DNA from: Apus apus
Lineage: Eukaryota > Chordata > Aves > Apodiformes > Apodidae
DNA length: 64,000 nt
NCBI RefSeq assembly: GCF_020740795.1
Contig: NC_067312.1
Location: 46,524,405-46,588,404 of the forward strand
Reading direction: 5' to 3'
Shown: one piece after another, positions 23,101 through 38,100 of the stretch
Numbering within the stretch: the stretch's first letter is position 1
How the letters are laid out: every line of letters starts with the position of its first letter
The notes under the pieces: model-generated
What the model saw: the letters and a program-made list of their open reading frames with translations, nothing else
Database searches by the model: none
Told to the model about the DNA's origin: nothing
Position numbers and translations under genes: made by a program

Positions 23101-26100
23101 AAGGAACAATGGATTCTGGCTTCCGGATGTTGAATTCAGCCTTTGGTCGCTTCTGTTGCTGAAGATTTTTCCACTCATCTAATGTCATTTCTTGAACTAC
23201 TTCTTCCATTGGCTCTCCTTCAGAAACTCTAAAGTTTTATAGTTGTAAAGTAAAAACCATTAGCTTGCAACATGCCACGATGAACAAGAATACTAATCTC
23301 TGAAGTAAGGCTACTAAACAGAACATTTGGAATGTTTCTCACCAAATTACTCTCCTCAATTTCCCTTACTCCCCACAGTAGCTAGGTGTGCGAGTTTTAC
23401 ATTAATGTAAATTGGAAAATATACTAAATGGCCTGTTTGAAAATAGTCTTATGAACAAATGCTGTCTCCAGCCTCCTGTAGTAAGTTCTAGTATTTATGC
23501 AGTCTCATCATAAATTCAAGAACTTAATATTCTAGACAAAAACAGTTTGTCTTTTGATCTGGCATATTCTCAGCTCTACTGTTTAACAGTGAATCTACTC
23601 CTAGCAAATACAGCCGTAGTAAAAAAAGCATACCAAGCAGTTTTAAAGTACCCCAACTGCATGGCTTTATTGACTCATACTGCAGGACGACAACCTGAGA
23701 TGGATTTGTATTTCAGTGCAGCTTTCAGTCATCAAAATGATACACTCACAAAAAAAATTAAATAAAATCACACCATGGGATCTTCTAAATAATATTAATA
23801 TTTCCTTTGTTAATTTCACAAGATGCCTCTTTATTTATTTTGTCAGGTTTAGCAGTACACAGAGACTGTACCTGTCACCTAACAAAACCAAATTAATCTT
23901 AGTCCTGTTTTAATTTGCCACAAAGTGCAATAATGACATTCAAGGAAACGTGGAATGCTTTGGAGTCTGCCTTGCATATTTTTGAACTGTAAAGACAGAG
24001 GCTTCATGTCTGTATTTGTAAGACAAGATACGCAAGACAAAACTAAAGATTCTTCTCCACTCAATGCTTGACTAGTCTTCTGCCACTTCTCTGATGGAGA
24101 CCAAGACTGACTTGCGCACCAGCTCTGTTAGAGCTTCCTATGGGTCCCTTCCGGAGGGAAAACTACAGGTTTGTTTTGCCTCACTCTGTCACAGCTCCAA
24201 TTCTTCTACCAAATGCAAATGATTCTTCTAATGTAAATACACCATAAATGAGGTGCAAGTTGGAAGTTTATCATGTAAGAAGTCAAATGACAGCCAGTGA
24301 ACTGTGCACTTTGCTTTTTGAAGTTGTACAAGCACCTCACCAGAACACATTTCTTGGGAGTGTTCAGTACATTTAGCCTATATAGGAACAGGCCTGCTCC
24401 TCTTCCTGCTTGATCTTGCAGAGAATCACACACATCTGACTTGCCGGTGTAATAAATTTCTGCATTTGCTATGGCCCAAAGTGCTCAAGGATACCGAAGG
24501 ACTGACCAGTGGTATGAGAAGCTAAAGAGACCAAGTGTTTTGAAAACAACCTGCAGAACCACCGTGAGAAGTCACAACGACAAGCAGAAACCTAATCTCA
24601 GGCAGAAGTATCTGCTGTTGAAACACAGAAAGAACTGCTAGTAAGGCGGAAATTCTGAAGGACAGACCCCACCCCACCAAAACCATGCAAGAGCATTACA
24701 GGTAACCCAGTCAGGCTGAACTTCACATTGACAGCATTTGTCCTTTCTGGAACAGTGTACTATTAAGGAGACATGTCAACAGTTTTGACTGGAAGAGATG
24801 TCACTGCTTGTAGGGTGGAACAACTCAACAGAGTAACATCTTGTATATGGAAACAGGTAGAAAGACCACAATGGAACTGCGAGACAGATATGAGATCCAA
24901 AATACATGATCTATGTGGGAAATCTTTAGAGATGCTGAGGAAGAAACATACATGACACTGAAAAAGAAAAAACATAATGCATACCCATGATGGTAAGGCA
25001 AGACATAGTGGCTTCTGTTTTCAAGGTATTGGAAAGACCATCAAGGCATACTGAAATCTCTACCAGTAGAAGGCATTCAAATGAACCAAACAGGTATGAG
25101 AAGCAGCACAGGTATGGTTAGTCATGTCTTGGGTCAATAAGACCTCTTTCAAATCTAAATGTCTATGATCGTAAGACAAGAACAGGACATTTCATTACAC
25201 AGCAACTTGACCACACCAAAAAGCATTTGCAGGTTTTTGGTATTGCTTTGAAAAGTACGTATCTATCAAAAAGAACCTCTTGCCTACCTTTTGTTCTAAA
25301 GAAAGTACTGGTGGATTTTCACTACAAATGTTTCTTTTGTCACAACTGCAAAGTATGGTTTGATTTTTACTCTAAAGGATGGTTACAGCTGCTAGGTTAT
25401 TAACAACACTAATTTGTTTTAGGATTCTGAGACTCACAAGGGGAAACACCTCACATTATTTAAGCACAGCAACAAGAACCTGAATATCACATTTTGGGCA
25501 GAAACTTGATTGTAGCAGGTTATTTTGGGCATCAAGCCCAAATACTTTGCGCATTACTTCTTACCTTCTAACTTCACATATTTTGAGTAACTGCTTGGTG
25601 TGTATCTTCATTAATCAAGTTAATAAGCTCCTCAGCATACCAACAATGATGCTTACAAAATATTTCCAGACACATATGCCCAGCCTCAGGACATGAACAA
25701 ACTGAATTCACAATGCAAGTACATACCAAAACACTGAATGGAACCCTTCAGTAATGGTTCCTACTGCTTCAGTGCTTTAAATGGATGACCATAACCTAGT
25801 TATGGTCCTAGGTATGGACCATAACTAGCTATGTCTTGTTTACTGTGTAAACCTTTCTTGCAGGAACTGCTGTATATGAACACAATTATGAAAAAGATGT
25901 GAATTGAAAGGAACTGCATTCAGCTCAGTTGTTTGGTTAATTATTTTAATATTATTTTTAATTATAGTGGATCTTCACTTTATTATTCAGCTGCAAAAAG
26001 TGAATTTTTATTCAGCTTTTATCAATAAACTAATTACATGAATCTTCCCCATTAAACGTCATTCACAGGGGCATTACCATCAGTTATAATAAAACTCAAA

Positions 26101-29100
26101 GCTAACCAACATTAAGACCAAGTGACAGCTATACAAGTTATCTATAGAAGAAAAACACCAAACCTAATACTTATAAAGATCTGGCCTTGTCTATGAAAAG
26201 CTTTATGTCACTATTAGAACAAACAAAAACAAATGAGGTAAATAGCTCAGAAAACCTGAAAAGGAATTTTGAAAGATTCCTATTAAATGACCAAAAGAAT
26301 ATATAGCTCCTCCAAAATAGAGTTAAGTCCTGTGTGAAGAAATTGAAGAAAACTCCACAGAATAAGCACTAGCTCTGCAAACACCTTTGATAGGAATATG
26401 TGTCTTGCTGAAAAGTAAGACAAATCTATTCATTTGAATTACCAACTGGCAAAAGTATGTTACATTGTTCAGACTATGAAAACAAGTTTTAGTAATAAGC
26501 AGACATGAGGTAAGCTCACATTGCTGTACTACTTATATATTTTATACTTATTACTTGCAGCAAAAACCGACAACTATAAGCATGCAGTCTGGGATGCTAT
26601 AAACACAAATAAATATTGTTGATACATTCAAGGAAATTTGAAGTTACAGGAAAAAAAAAAATTATAGAAGTATTAAAGACACCCTTGTCCTGCAATGATT
26701 TACAAATGGAAGGTCAGGAACAACAATGTGGACACAGTCCTGAAGACAAAACCCCATAAGTTACAGAAGCCCACAGAAGACTTCCCAGAGTTGCACTGAA
26801 ATTAGTCAGTACTGCACTAGAAAGCTATAGAGTATCCCCATGCAGACAGATTATTCCCATCTTCCAGGAATACTTTTTTTATTATTATTTTAAATGGAAA
26901 CAGTCACAACATTAAAGAGAATGAGGTAAGAAGCCTTAGTTCTCCATCTCTTTCTCAATACAAGTACACAACTGCAATAAAGGAGAAGAAAACAGATTCC
27001 TTGGAGTTGCTGCATTTAAGAGTTAAAAGGAGAACAATCCTAGTTTAAGCAAACACACACCCCTACACCCTCACTATCAAGGCTATAGCAAACACAGTAG
27101 TTAGCCTGGCTAGAAGTTTTGCTGGTGTATGTTACCTGCCAGATGATAGCAACTCTGGGAGGCGCAGGAGCAACCTATGCATACGTGACCTTAAAAGAGA
27201 GCCTGAAGCCTGAAAACCATACCCCACCAGCTTTTGCTTTTAAATATTAGAATAACCAAAAAAATTTCACCTTGTATAGTGAACACCATACAACCGTACC
27301 GAGTTACCTAGGCACTATTTGTACAATGTCTTCTTTGCTATTTTAAAATACGGAGCCTCCAAGCTGACACTAACCTCAAAGGTAAGTAAATTCGTATTTT
27401 GTATACAGATTTGTGAGTCTTCAAGACAATATTTACTGCACTGAAAAGAGTACCCAATGCAGAATTTTGTACTTGCAGGTTACTTGCATATTTTCAACTT
27501 AAAGCTTTCAGTGGGCTATTCCTTAACACAGCTTTAAAAACAAAACAAAACATGAAGAGAAGTAAAATCTTAAAAAAATCTCAGTCTAAGTACCTAGTAA
27601 TCTCTGAGAAAGTAAAAAGTACTAAAGACAACAAGCAGATTCTGTCAGATGCCTTTGCTATTACATGTGCTTCTTATGCTTTACACTCCAGAAGGAACTG
27701 ATGTCAGGACACATCCACAAAGAGATTGAATTGGAGCTAAAGCAAATACAAGTTTGAAACAAGTAAATGTCCCAGTAGTTGACCAAAAAGGCTGAATAAC
27801 TGTTGTCATATTTAGCTAATACAGTGCATTTTTGATAGTTTATCTACACTACCCATCTAATACAAGTTAGTCCAGAAACAGATTTCTAGAAATTGAATCA
27901 CAGCCATTCAGTTTCAGAGACATTTCCCCATGTATACAGATGTCTACCTACATATTAAAATCTAGTTTAAAATTAAAATAATCAAAGCTATATCAACTCA
28001 GCTTCTTACATGGCTATGTAACATGAACATGTACAACTTTTTTTGGTCTAGTCAGATTTATAATCAAGCAAAGAACCAAGGCCACAAATAACTGGAGATG
28101 AATCATGAAGTAAAAAAGGCTTCAGAGCAAGCTAACTTCTCTCCACAGCAGAAGAGAAGGCTGACATATTGCACTGACCCTGTTTCACTCATTAGGAGAT
28201 ATCCACCATATGCTATTTGACTATTCTTTGAAGTCTCTTACTTGGACTAGATTATCCAGTTTCTTTTACTTAAGCCAGTGTTCATTTGTTGTGAAGTAAA
28301 TTCTCACTGGACACTGCTAAGAATGAAAGCCAGGAGACAAAGGGCAAATTTATCTACTTTCTTTCTTCTAAGGCTCACTGCAATAACATTTGAAGCAAGT
28401 TTTCCAAGTTCTACAGAGGCTTTTCACTACTAGAAGACAACTGTATGATACAGTGATTGATGAATACAGAATTAGAGAATTTTATTTTAATGGATTTTAA
28501 TTGTTTGCATCATTGCATAGGCACCTTGAATATCTTTCTCTCACACAGATCTTCACAAAGGGTAGTTTTTACAAATTAGCCAAGTAATAGAGAGTATGTA
28601 GCTCCTTCTAAAATTATCACCAGATCTTAGGAACATAAGCATCACTGGGCAATTAAATGCAAATTGCAGCTGTATAAACACACGTTTAGTCTGAACTAGG
28701 AATGCATTTTCTGAACTCACAAGTATAGACAAAGCTTTTCTATTTTTAAATATGTGCACTAGCAAAATTTCACAGTTCACATTTCAAGTGTGCCTCCCAA
28801 TATAGGTAACAGTCAATTGTTCTCTTCGCATTTAGAAAGAAAATATTTTAGTCAGACTATACTTGTTCAGAGGCTCTCCTTCAGATGTCCCTGGCTGCTC
28901 AGCTGTTTCTGCTGTCTCTTCCACGGGAGCAGTCTGTTCCATCCCACTAAAACAGTGGAACAAAAAAAACCCACCAAGTTGGTCACATTGGAAAAAAACC
29001 TCGCAGATTAATACATCTCTTTTTATCCAGAATTCCTTGAGAGAGAAAAAAAAAAAAAAGACAATATCCAAGATCACAAGCAGAAAGTAGATCTACCAAG

Positions 29101-32100
29101 TGATTAGCTGAGTGACTAACAAAATGAGAAGTATTAGGAAAATCTGACCTGAGTATTTTTAATTAAAAAAGTGTAAAGCATGAATGAAGACAGATAATTA
29201 AATCTTGAATACTAATTTCAGTACTAGATTACAGGACATCAGTGATGTCTGGGTTTGGCTTTGTTTCTTTTCAACTATTACAATAGTAAAACTCATACTC
29301 TCCAGTTCCTATTTTCTGCACAGATACCGGTTCACTGCTAAATGGAAGCAGCAGCATACTTACTTTCATCTACTGGTAGGCATGCATATTCAAAATCAAC
29401 ACCTTCCAGTTTAATGCATAATTGGGCAGAATTAAGACACAGACATGCTTTTAGAATTGTTTAGACAACTCCAGTTTACCACATGCACCATATCACAAGA
29501 AAGTATCAATAGCTCATGTTTATATCTCATGTTCTGATACTATTGAACTAAAAAAACTTTAATGAGAATAAATGTAAGGGATCTTAAAACTCTTGTACTT
29601 TACAACCTTCATACAACCTTCTCTGAAAACTACAAAAGCCAGTTTAGTTCTTTTGGTCAGCTAGTTTTGTGTCAGCTCAGAACTATGTAAACCTAAACCC
29701 TTTTTTTTGAAGAGCAAGAGTACCTAACCAATCTTTTAGTATGAAATATTACAGAAGAGATAAAAACTAGTACAATATTTCAGAAGAACCTGGAACATCA
29801 AGCTCCAAAATTACCACCCATCAAGGCTGTATATTTCAATCCTTCAGCCAGCTTGCCTGAATCCATTATGCAAGTTTTAAAAACAACATTTCATTTTTAA
29901 AACAATTTTGTGAATGAATGTGTATGTGCTCAAAGGTACTTCCTTGAAGTACAAAGTGCTGCCTTTTTTCTGTTCTTTATCAGCCTTCAATTAAAGCACT
30001 CTAGATGCATATGAGAACATAAGCAACTGGAAGGGTAGCATACTGAATTGGAAATTCCCAATTAGTTTATTCTCTAAATGAGCATTAATAAGCCATCACA
30101 TTCTGTTACTGATTCTCCTGTGCACTTAAAAAAGTATTTGTGGTAAAGTAAGCTAAACATTACCTCCAGAGCCACAATGAACTTTATTACAGCTTTGCAG
30201 TTTCAAAGTTATGCATAAAACTTGTTAGTCTGGTCTTCCTTTCTCAGAGTTTCAATCTTTTAATTAGCATTTTGTAACAATGCCATTAAATACCAGAGTC
30301 CCACTTACCTGCCTCTTGAGAAAAGTCAGAACTTATTTCAGTTAAAAGACAACTTGGCCCCAGTCAAAAGTCTTAATTGAAGAAACATCACCATGCCTTT
30401 GCTGCAATTTTATCTCACCAACATGAAGGAGATGAGTTCACAGTACTGTAAAACTATGTTCATCACAACTGATAGAAAGCAAAGATTATAAAGCTCAAAA
30501 TGAACATGAAACTGGTGAACAGAAAATAGGTGGGCCATGGAAAATTATGATCTGTGGTGAACACAAGTATAAACTGTTGTACCTCGTTTTAACTTTAAGT
30601 GCTCCCCAGTTGCAATCTCCACCTCCACCCTTTTTGCCACCTGCTGTCATTCCTCTAGAAAACCTGAGTTCTTTAAGTGCTTTTTTTCCATTGGGACTTC
30701 AAACTATAAAATCAGTGTTGACTTTTTGCCAGTCAACTTGGATACAGAAGGAGGGAACTGAACACTTAAGAGACACTACTGCAGTGCTGTTGTTCACTTA
30801 TACACCACATAAGAAGCAGCATGTTGAACACTTACATTTTCTCATTCCCACTCTGTCTTTCAAATTCCCGTCTTCCTCTTTGGCCAAAGCCATTGAAACT
30901 TCTGTTTACTCCACCACCTCTTCCTCTACCTCGTATTCCGCCTCTTCCTCTACCACGACCTCTTACTGGCTTCTCAAGGTCTAATCTTTCAATTGGTCTA
31001 AAAAACAAGATTTCTAGTCAGAATTTGCTTCCTACAGAACACGAAACAAGGAGAAAAAAATTCATATGGCTGTATGTGCAGCTGTGAGAGACATCAGTAT
31101 ATGAGAGATACTGCACAATTTTGAGTGCATCCTTGCACTGCACACACTACAGCTGTATTCGTTTTTTCGATAAAATGACAAACTGAACTCAGGAGGAATT
31201 ACAGATGACAGAAATATAAAAGTTCAGCTGTTTTTTGATAACACTGAAAACACTAGAGAAGTTAAATAAAATACTATAAAACTGTCAAATCTTCAGCAAC
31301 TTTTATCAGGCAATACCTCCACTGTCTAAAGCCAGTTTTAAATGCAACTGCTAAACATCTCAGGGGATTTGTTAAACACCAACTGCTGTGATGTAAAGTA
31401 AGAACAGTCACGCTCTCAAGCATTAAAAAGAATAGGTGGAATTTTCTAATACTTACAAAGAGTACAAACTTTACATGCATTAATTGTCCAAATAGTAAGT
31501 AGCATGACCATGGTTTATTTCCAGTCGGAACAGTAAAATTAATTCAACTTGGAACTTGGACCCCATGTTCTGCAAGCTCAGAAATTAACTTCTGTTACAG
31601 ACTAGGGTTATTTTTTCAGATCTTTGCTTTTCAGTTTTGCTTTACATTTCCAACATTTAATAAAACGGCTCCAAATCCATCCACGAGGAAGCTGAAATCA
31701 CAGTTCTGATGGGCATGAACTAAGTAGTCTTGCAACAAATCTACCCATTACTAACTTTCAAGTCACATCTGGCTACTAGATCTGTTCTAAGGAGGTTGTC
31801 TTTCCCTTCCCAGCCCTGTGCAGATCCTCCAGGAGGCACCTTACTTCTCCCTGTATGATACGTACCTTTCCACTGTGAATTCCACTTGTCCTTCTGCTTC
31901 ATAGGAGTGGTACTGCCTGAAAGATGGTCCCCACTCAGTTTTGTCTTGTTTCAACTCTGCTGCTCTGTTATTGAATCCTTTCTGTTCTCCCCGCTTAGGT
32001 GCTCGCTTCTGGCCTACACACACACATACAGATTACTAACAGTTTAAAAAACACTGAACTGCAGTTACCAGACTACTGAAATGAGTTGAATACACCTTAC

Positions 32101-35100
32101 AGTCTTCTGCTTCACCCTCTCTAATCCAAAGTCCACCAAAATATTAAAAGGTCTTACAGTTAATACTGCCAGACACTACCTGTTTTAAAGACATCTACTT
32201 ATTTTCCCTTCTGTATTGATGAGCCTACCCCAGGCAAAAATACTATGGTTGTTGATGGAGATTAGACATTTCCAGAAAACCAGGCTAAAGAAAAAACTCA
32301 TTTTGCTCACACTAAGTCACAGAAATGGAGAAAAAACCCTGTTTCTTTCATATTCTTTCAAAGATCTTGCCAGTCTCCTACAGTACAAGACAGAGCAGCT
32401 TCAACAGAAGACATTAATTCCAAGATGGTGGCATTGAAGGTGGGGAAATGAGAGGGACCATTAGGACAGACCTTAGTTGTTGATTGCCAGACAACACACT
32501 TCCTGCCACATGAGCTGAATTTAGAAGTCTGAGCCTGCACCTCTACTTCAAGCTCACGGCTATGGTATCCAATAAACAGAAGAGGCTCACCTCCATTAGT
32601 TTTCTATAGAGAAGAGGACCGTTCACCAACACTACAAGTCACTGGGTTTAAGTAGCAGAAAACCCCAGCAGTTAAAGTAAAAAGGCTCCAACACCACTGA
32701 TAGATTCTAGAATGTCAACACATTCCAAGATTAAATATATTTAAGCTTTTGGAGGTTTTGTTCAGTCATTGTCAGCGTTAAGGAGCAGGCTGAGCAGGGT
32801 GAATGCAGAGACATTGTGTTTATAAGAGAGAATAAACTGAGGTTATCCACTCAACCCATACACATCTAGCATACGATTAAAGTTCATTATGTGCTTCCTT
32901 TCCCATTCTCCCAAATTTTACATTCTATTTAGGACAAGGTTCTCTAGAATCAAGTAAGCCTTCTCTGTCTGCTAGCCCTCATATTTTACTATTGGCTGAA
33001 AAAGGTGCTGGCTTAAGTCAAGCAGGCAAGGAACTACAGAAACACTGCTCTCAGAGCAATAAAAATGAGTTGCTCTTTCCACAAGAAGTACCTGTGCAAT
33101 GCTGAGCCAAGTCACTGAACTTAGATTAGCGGACAAGTGACAGTCCTGGATACTGTGCCTCTGTAGCTACCACATAGAGAGAAAAAGTCTATTCTATGCA
33201 ACAATGTTAAGATACAAATTAATTCATAGCTCCATAGAAATGCTCCTAAAAGATCACTGATTAAAGATTAGGCGGCAAGCCTGAAGTGTGTCACGCCATC
33301 TTTAAAAAGAAAACTTCAAACAACTATCTACTCAGCAAGTAACGTAGGAAAGTCATAAATACAGCTTTTTGTTATGCAGTAGGGATAGTCATAACTGTAA
33401 ACAGAAACTAGTTTTATTTATGCTGCAGAACCAACCCTAGCTATGGTTTTCTATGAACTAAAAACTACTTGACATAATACGTTCCAGTAATTCTCTCTTC
33501 TTTGGATTTGGAGTTGTTCAATCCTTAAAGCAGCAAGCATATATCCATCCCCAAAATACCAATATAATCTCTGGATAAAGGACAACTTTTGAAATCAGTT
33601 TGAGTAAGCTTTTCAAATGAGCATACTTTAATAAAATGCAGAATTATATGCAATACAGAATTGTACATGCTGTTGGAAATCATGTCTGTTCTGTGCACAT
33701 AAAAGTACACCATCAGCTCTAACTAAATAATAGTTAATTAATAATTAATAGTGTTAATTCCAAATTGGAATCTTGCTGTGGAAAAAATGTCACTCATTTG
33801 TGACCTCATTTTCTTTTTTTTTTTTTAATCTCAAAGTAAAACTGCAATACAAGAGTGCATTTAATTTTTTTTAACTTCTCACTGGCTCTTTATTCCAAAC
33901 AGAGTTAACTTAGCAAGAGTGCAGTAGTCAGAGGCCACCTTCCTTACATAATTAGTATTAAACTCAATTTCACCTTCAGATTCTAGGAGCTCCTTAGAAC
34001 TTGTAAAGCAACACCAAAAAAATGAAGACAAAAGAAACGTATATATTCTGGTTCTGTTACCTAGTACCACTTAAAAGTACTTCAAAACATGTCTTCTTGC
34101 CAGATATGCTGATGTTTTACATGTCACTAGCACCGACCATGCTTGACAAAGCAGTCAGCTCTACTCCAATTACAGTGCAAGGCTATTTCACTCTGATTCT
34201 AACAGGTGGCTATAACTACTGCAGACAGAATATTATTATTACCTGTATAAAAATATTTTTAGCAGACATACAGCAGCAGATTAAAATTATATGCAGCAAC
34301 TACAGCTCTCTAATAAACCAAGTCATCCTGAGGGCAGCAGCTTGTAACCTATTCATAATCAGCTCAAATATCAGCACAACTTTCAGCTCTGCATATAAGG
34401 GCAAAATAAATGGAGCTAGGAAATAGTGATAGCACCAGCTACCCAGTTTTAATCCTCTGCCATACATGTGTCCCAATGCATACTCATTTTTATTTAAGCA
34501 GTTCAAGGGCCACCTGCACTTTGGGGGAAAAAAATCAAATTTTTTTTTTTAAAAAGCAAAACAAAACATAAGCAATCTTGTGTAGTACTGCCACAACAGC
34601 TTTCACTTAAAAATAACTGGGCTACACTTTGAATGCTCATTCATTACCTCTCCCCATACACGCAAATTTTGTGTGCTTTTTTGCATATATAGACTTGTAT
34701 GCAGGTTATCTTTAAAACAACAAAAAAATCTGGAGTTTTGCAGATCACTACCTGAGGTCTTACAAATATCACACTGAAAACTGAGGATCACTTTTTCCTG
34801 GTGAGCAAGTTCAGCCTCTCCTTAAGGTCTTAAGAGGAACAAAGCCGAACTCAAAATCCAGCTGACAACATACCCAAGATCAAGTCATCTCACCAAAAGA
34901 GGAGGTACTCAACAGTTCGAATAACTCCAAGATCTCTTTCCTAACCTCCACTAGTTGCTTTGCAGTATAGACTGTGATGCTGCCCCCCACCTGGATCCAT
35001 GTTCTCTCATACTTATTGCTTTACTGATAGTGAATTTTCTCTGTCATGTTATAGCTCATTTACAATGTGCTATTTGTGTCATTGCCCTCCCCTGCAACTC

Positions 35101-38100
35101 TTCTTCTACTGGGGTAAATAACATTGTACCAGCGGATTTTGGTTATTTATCCTTCTCAGAGCTCTTTTAGGAGAGTCTTCCCACCTACCTACATACACAC
35201 AAAATAAAAAGTATAAACAATGGTTAGAATGGTTTCTACTGGCTTACAGATGTTTAAAACAAAGCTTATAGCCGCACAATCACTCATCCTAAATTTAAAT
35301 CTCTCTTTCCACTTACTCCAAGAGACCCTCTTTCCTCTGCTTTCAGCTTAAAAGCTCATTTCTAAATGGAAAAATCTGAGCCTCAAGAAACAATGTAATG
35401 GGAGTTCAGAGGAGATAAAGTACAAAACCCAAGCAAGAATACTGCTTCAGCTGATCTAGAATGAGGCAAGTGGAGAATTCATGCTATAATTCAAGGATCT
35501 TCATGATTAATTATGGCTGCATGTGAAGACACTACTTTATTCCGTATCAGTAGCACAATAATACCTCCACACGGACAACTGATGTTCCTTTACAATAAAG
35601 CTGTGTAACTGCAAATAGTAAAAGACATTTCACACTCTTGTAGACTTATTTTGCTATATTTCAGAGTATAGCAGATTAAAGACTGCACAATCAATTTTAC
35701 TTCCTTCCAATATATATGCCCATGCCATTTTAATTCCAAACATCAAGCAATTAATTCCATGAATTAAAGTGTGGGTAATTACACAATGTGCAGAATAATA
35801 CCACAGTATCCCCAAAAAAAAAAAAAAAAAAAAGCTTCATCTATTGCATGATATACACCAAAGACATACTGAGTTAGACTCTACTCTGTGGTATTACTTT
35901 TCATGTGTGCCAGTACTGAATTACCGAATTGCCTACTGCAGCTTTCCTGTGGACAATCCTTATGACAATATAGCTGAAAAAATATCAGAATATAGGATTT
36001 AAAAATAAGAAAATTGCAGCCACTGTAACATTAAATTCCACACAAACATTCTGTGCCATATTAACTTAAAAAGCATAACTAAAATATAAAATGTGTAGAA
36101 CTACTTCTAAAACATTACACAAGTCATCACATGTACATGAAAGAAGAAAACCTTTTAGAGGTATTAGCAACAAAGGTTTAGAGATGTCAACAGAACAGAG
36201 CTTTTTACTGCATGATCAACAAATTTAATTTGCCTGGACCAGTAGAGAATGCAAGCTCTGCAGCTGGGCTTTTTGAATAAAGAGCTGGCAAATGCAGTTT
36301 GACCATTGTGCTAAGAATGAACTGAGTTAACAGTAAGTGCTGCAATTAAAAGAGCTGTAATACTTACAAACAGCCTTTACCCAAATCTTCAGCATACAGT
36401 CTAAAAATTACAAAACACCACCAACAGTAAAAGAGAAAAAAATCATTAAGGTCAAAAGAGTAGGTTTTGGTACGCAATTAAATAAATAGGAGTCCATTTT
36501 CTTCTTAAAGACTGGAAAGTAGTAATGGTTTATCAATTCATAATAGATTGGATTCTTAAAGGCCTAAGTACTAGATTATTTTAGGAGGTTTGTTTCAAAT
36601 TGGAAACACCTCCAGGAAGTAAGGAAAAACTTCTTCAAAAGGCACTAAAGAACTGAATTTTAAAAAGTTGACTTACAGAACTCTGCAAGTAAACCTTCCA
36701 CTCTAACAACAAACAAAACCAAAAAAAAGTCGTTCAGACTGCTGGAAAACTTTATATACGCCAAGATCAAAGACTAGGTTTGCTTTTAGCCTTTCTATAA
36801 CAAAAATCATGGAACTTTTAACAAGACTTTCAGTGACCTTAACAAGCAAAACACGCTAGAAACTAGACAAAACAGTTTGAAGGGCAAGGACCATGAAGAC
36901 GATCAAAGGGCTAGAAAGCCTACCCTATAAAGGAACTAGGTCTCTTCCTGGAGAAGAAAAGGTTCAGTGGGGACCACATCACAGTATTCCAGCGCTTGGA
37001 GAGAAGCTACATAGAGGCTGGAGACTCACTCTGCACAAGGAGCCACATGGAGAAGATAAGGGACAACAGGTACAAATTGCACAAAGAGAGGTTTACATCT
37101 CAGTGTCAGAAAGAAATTTGTAACAGTCATCCACTGGAACAACCTCCCTAGGGATGTGGTGGAGTCCCCATCACTGAAGGTTTTCAAGATGCAACCAGAC
37201 AGGTCACTGGAAGATCTCCTCTAGACTCCCTTTCCCACAAAAGACGGGACCAGACAACCCTTCAGGGATGTTCAACTTGGGTTGTTCTGTGATGAATCTA
37301 GGAACACTTAGTACAATACAGACTGAAATAATACCAGAACCTGATTCAACTGTTCAGATGCACTTAGATGCTTCTTTATGGTGTTAATTGCTAATCAGTG
37401 AAATTAAATTAGAGGGAGTTATTGCTGACATCTGAAAAAAAAAACAAACAACACAAAACCCCCAAACAAAAAAACTATGAAAGACTAGAAATTCAGTTTG
37501 TTTGTTTTTTTCAATACAAGTTTAGTAATTAGTTTCACCGTTTAGTAATTTTATTACGTATTATTTATTTCCCCAAAAAGAGAAGCATTCTTCTAGCAAG
37601 GCATCCATGATTAGCAGCTTTATGCCAAACTCAGCTGGTGCAAGGCCATTCCCAAGGGGTTACTCATTCCCAACCATTAATCCGATAGTGACCTGAATCT
37701 TTTACTGTGTCCAGAAGTTTCCTGGTTGAATCCTGTAAAAGAAATCAACTTTGTATGGTGCAAAGAAAAAACTGCCCTCCCTCTTCCAAAAAAACCCCTA
37801 GATTTTTCCTTCAACCCACCCTGGCTTTGTATTTGTCAGCTGCACCATCACTGTACTTGTCCCAAGCCAGAGGGTGATCTCTATCCTTCAGAGCAGGCTT
37901 GCTATAACAGCACATCCAGACAGGTCCAAGTTTCAACTCTCTGCCCTGGTTTAGCATCCTGAGCACTATACATTTACAGTCCTTAAGCCCAAGACATACA
38001 TGTACAGCCATACACATACAACACACACAAAATCCAGAATAGCCACTTTCTTTAACTAAGTGTGGCATTTTTCAGAGTAAATAACTCCTCTTAAGGTAAA

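Noticed and set aside
34022-34426. 134-codon + strand open frame in HABP4 intron 1
   Set aside because: No recognisable domain, no promoter or splice signals that fit, and composition like the surrounding intron.
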